A stretch of 6,217 nucleotides of DNA, taken from UBA2942 sp045127535. GTDB lineage: Bacteria; Bacillota; Clostridia; Lachnospirales; Lachnospiraceae. The stretch lies in the NCBI GenBank assembly GCA_045127535.1, contig JBGVQN010000019.1:1-6217 (forward strand), written 5' to 3'. The notes under the pieces are model-generated. The model was not told where the DNA came from and did not search any database. It worked only from the letters and a program-made list of their open reading frames with translations. Shown piece by piece: positions 6,095 to 6,217 of the stretch. The position numbers and the translations under genes were made by a program. Within the stretch, counting starts at the first letter, position 1. The number at the start of each line of letters is the position of its first letter.

Positions 6095-6216
6095 TGGATA
6101 TTACTGACAGTCACAATTATGAACATTGCTTATAGGCGCAATTCAGCTTTCAATTCAAATTCAGGAGAGTACCAGAGGATATGACTTCCATTCTCCACAT
6201 TCATACCCAGTTTTAT
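6091..6216 (-). pseudogene. Possible remnant of a phage-type SNF2 helicase C-terminus (element inserted in cotJC)
   Basis: On the minus strand from 6216, the frame reads LGMNVENGSHILWYSPEFELKAE before a TAA. This fits helicase motif V and the following strand of phage SNF2-like proteins, which typically read G-L-N-L-Q, G-x-H-I-x-W-[FY]-S. The next bases, in shifted frames, give N-C-A-Y-K-Q-C, resembling a decayed motif VI (N-A-R-L-Y-R-Q-G), and then VTVSNIHH, resembling the isoleucine-histidine-histidine segment after it. The similarity stops at the cotJC junction. Only about 40 codons are visible, with at least two frame breaks, so this is a recollection-based, low-confidence call. The alternative is non-coding DNA at the end of some other mobile element. 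Confidence 0.3.
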
Positions 6217-6217
6217 T

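Overview
The window looks like chromosomal DNA from a spore-forming, anaerobic Firmicute of the class Clostridia, probably of the Lachnospiraceae type. The reasons are a tryptophan operon governed by a T-box leader, strong AGGAGG-type ribosome sites, TrpE wording such as LRTTNPSPYMFYF that I associate with that family (from memory), and a cotJ spore-coat operon. No species can be named from the sequence alone.

Left part, positions 1-4834, minus strand: a tryptophan biosynthesis operon read right to left. It has a sigma-A-type promoter (4807-4834), a tRNA-Trp T-box riboswitch with a UGG specifier and its own terminator (about 4503-4800), trpE, a fused trpG-trpD gene, trpC, and the first 166 codons of trpB, which runs off the left edge. 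trpE/trpGD and trpGD/trpC overlap by ATGA, so translation is probably coupled. Together these enzymes take chorismate to anthranilate, phosphoribosyl-anthranilate and indole-glycerol phosphate, then tryptophan. The isomerase gene trpF, often found between trpC and trpB, is absent from that place. The trpG-trpD fusion keeps a perfect ribosome site and ATG at the domain junction.

Middle, about 4835-5181: a divergent intergenic region. Its right half holds a candidate sporulation promoter (sigma-K/sigma-E type) and a short leader able to form competing hairpins ahead of cotJA.

Right part, 5182-6094, plus strand: a cotJA-cotJB-cotJC spore-coat operon with overlapping genes. CotJA carries a long Cys-Gly-Cys-rich N-terminal extension. 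cotJC, a manganese-catalase-family coat protein, breaks off after 69 codons in the middle of its first metal-ligand motif (EEFAH). What follows to the window edge is not cotJC. Read on the minus strand it resembles the decayed C-terminal end of a phage-type SNF2 helicase. The simplest reading is that a mobile or prophage-like element has entered cotJC. Whether that is a dead gene or a removable, skin-like intervening element cannot be decided from this window.
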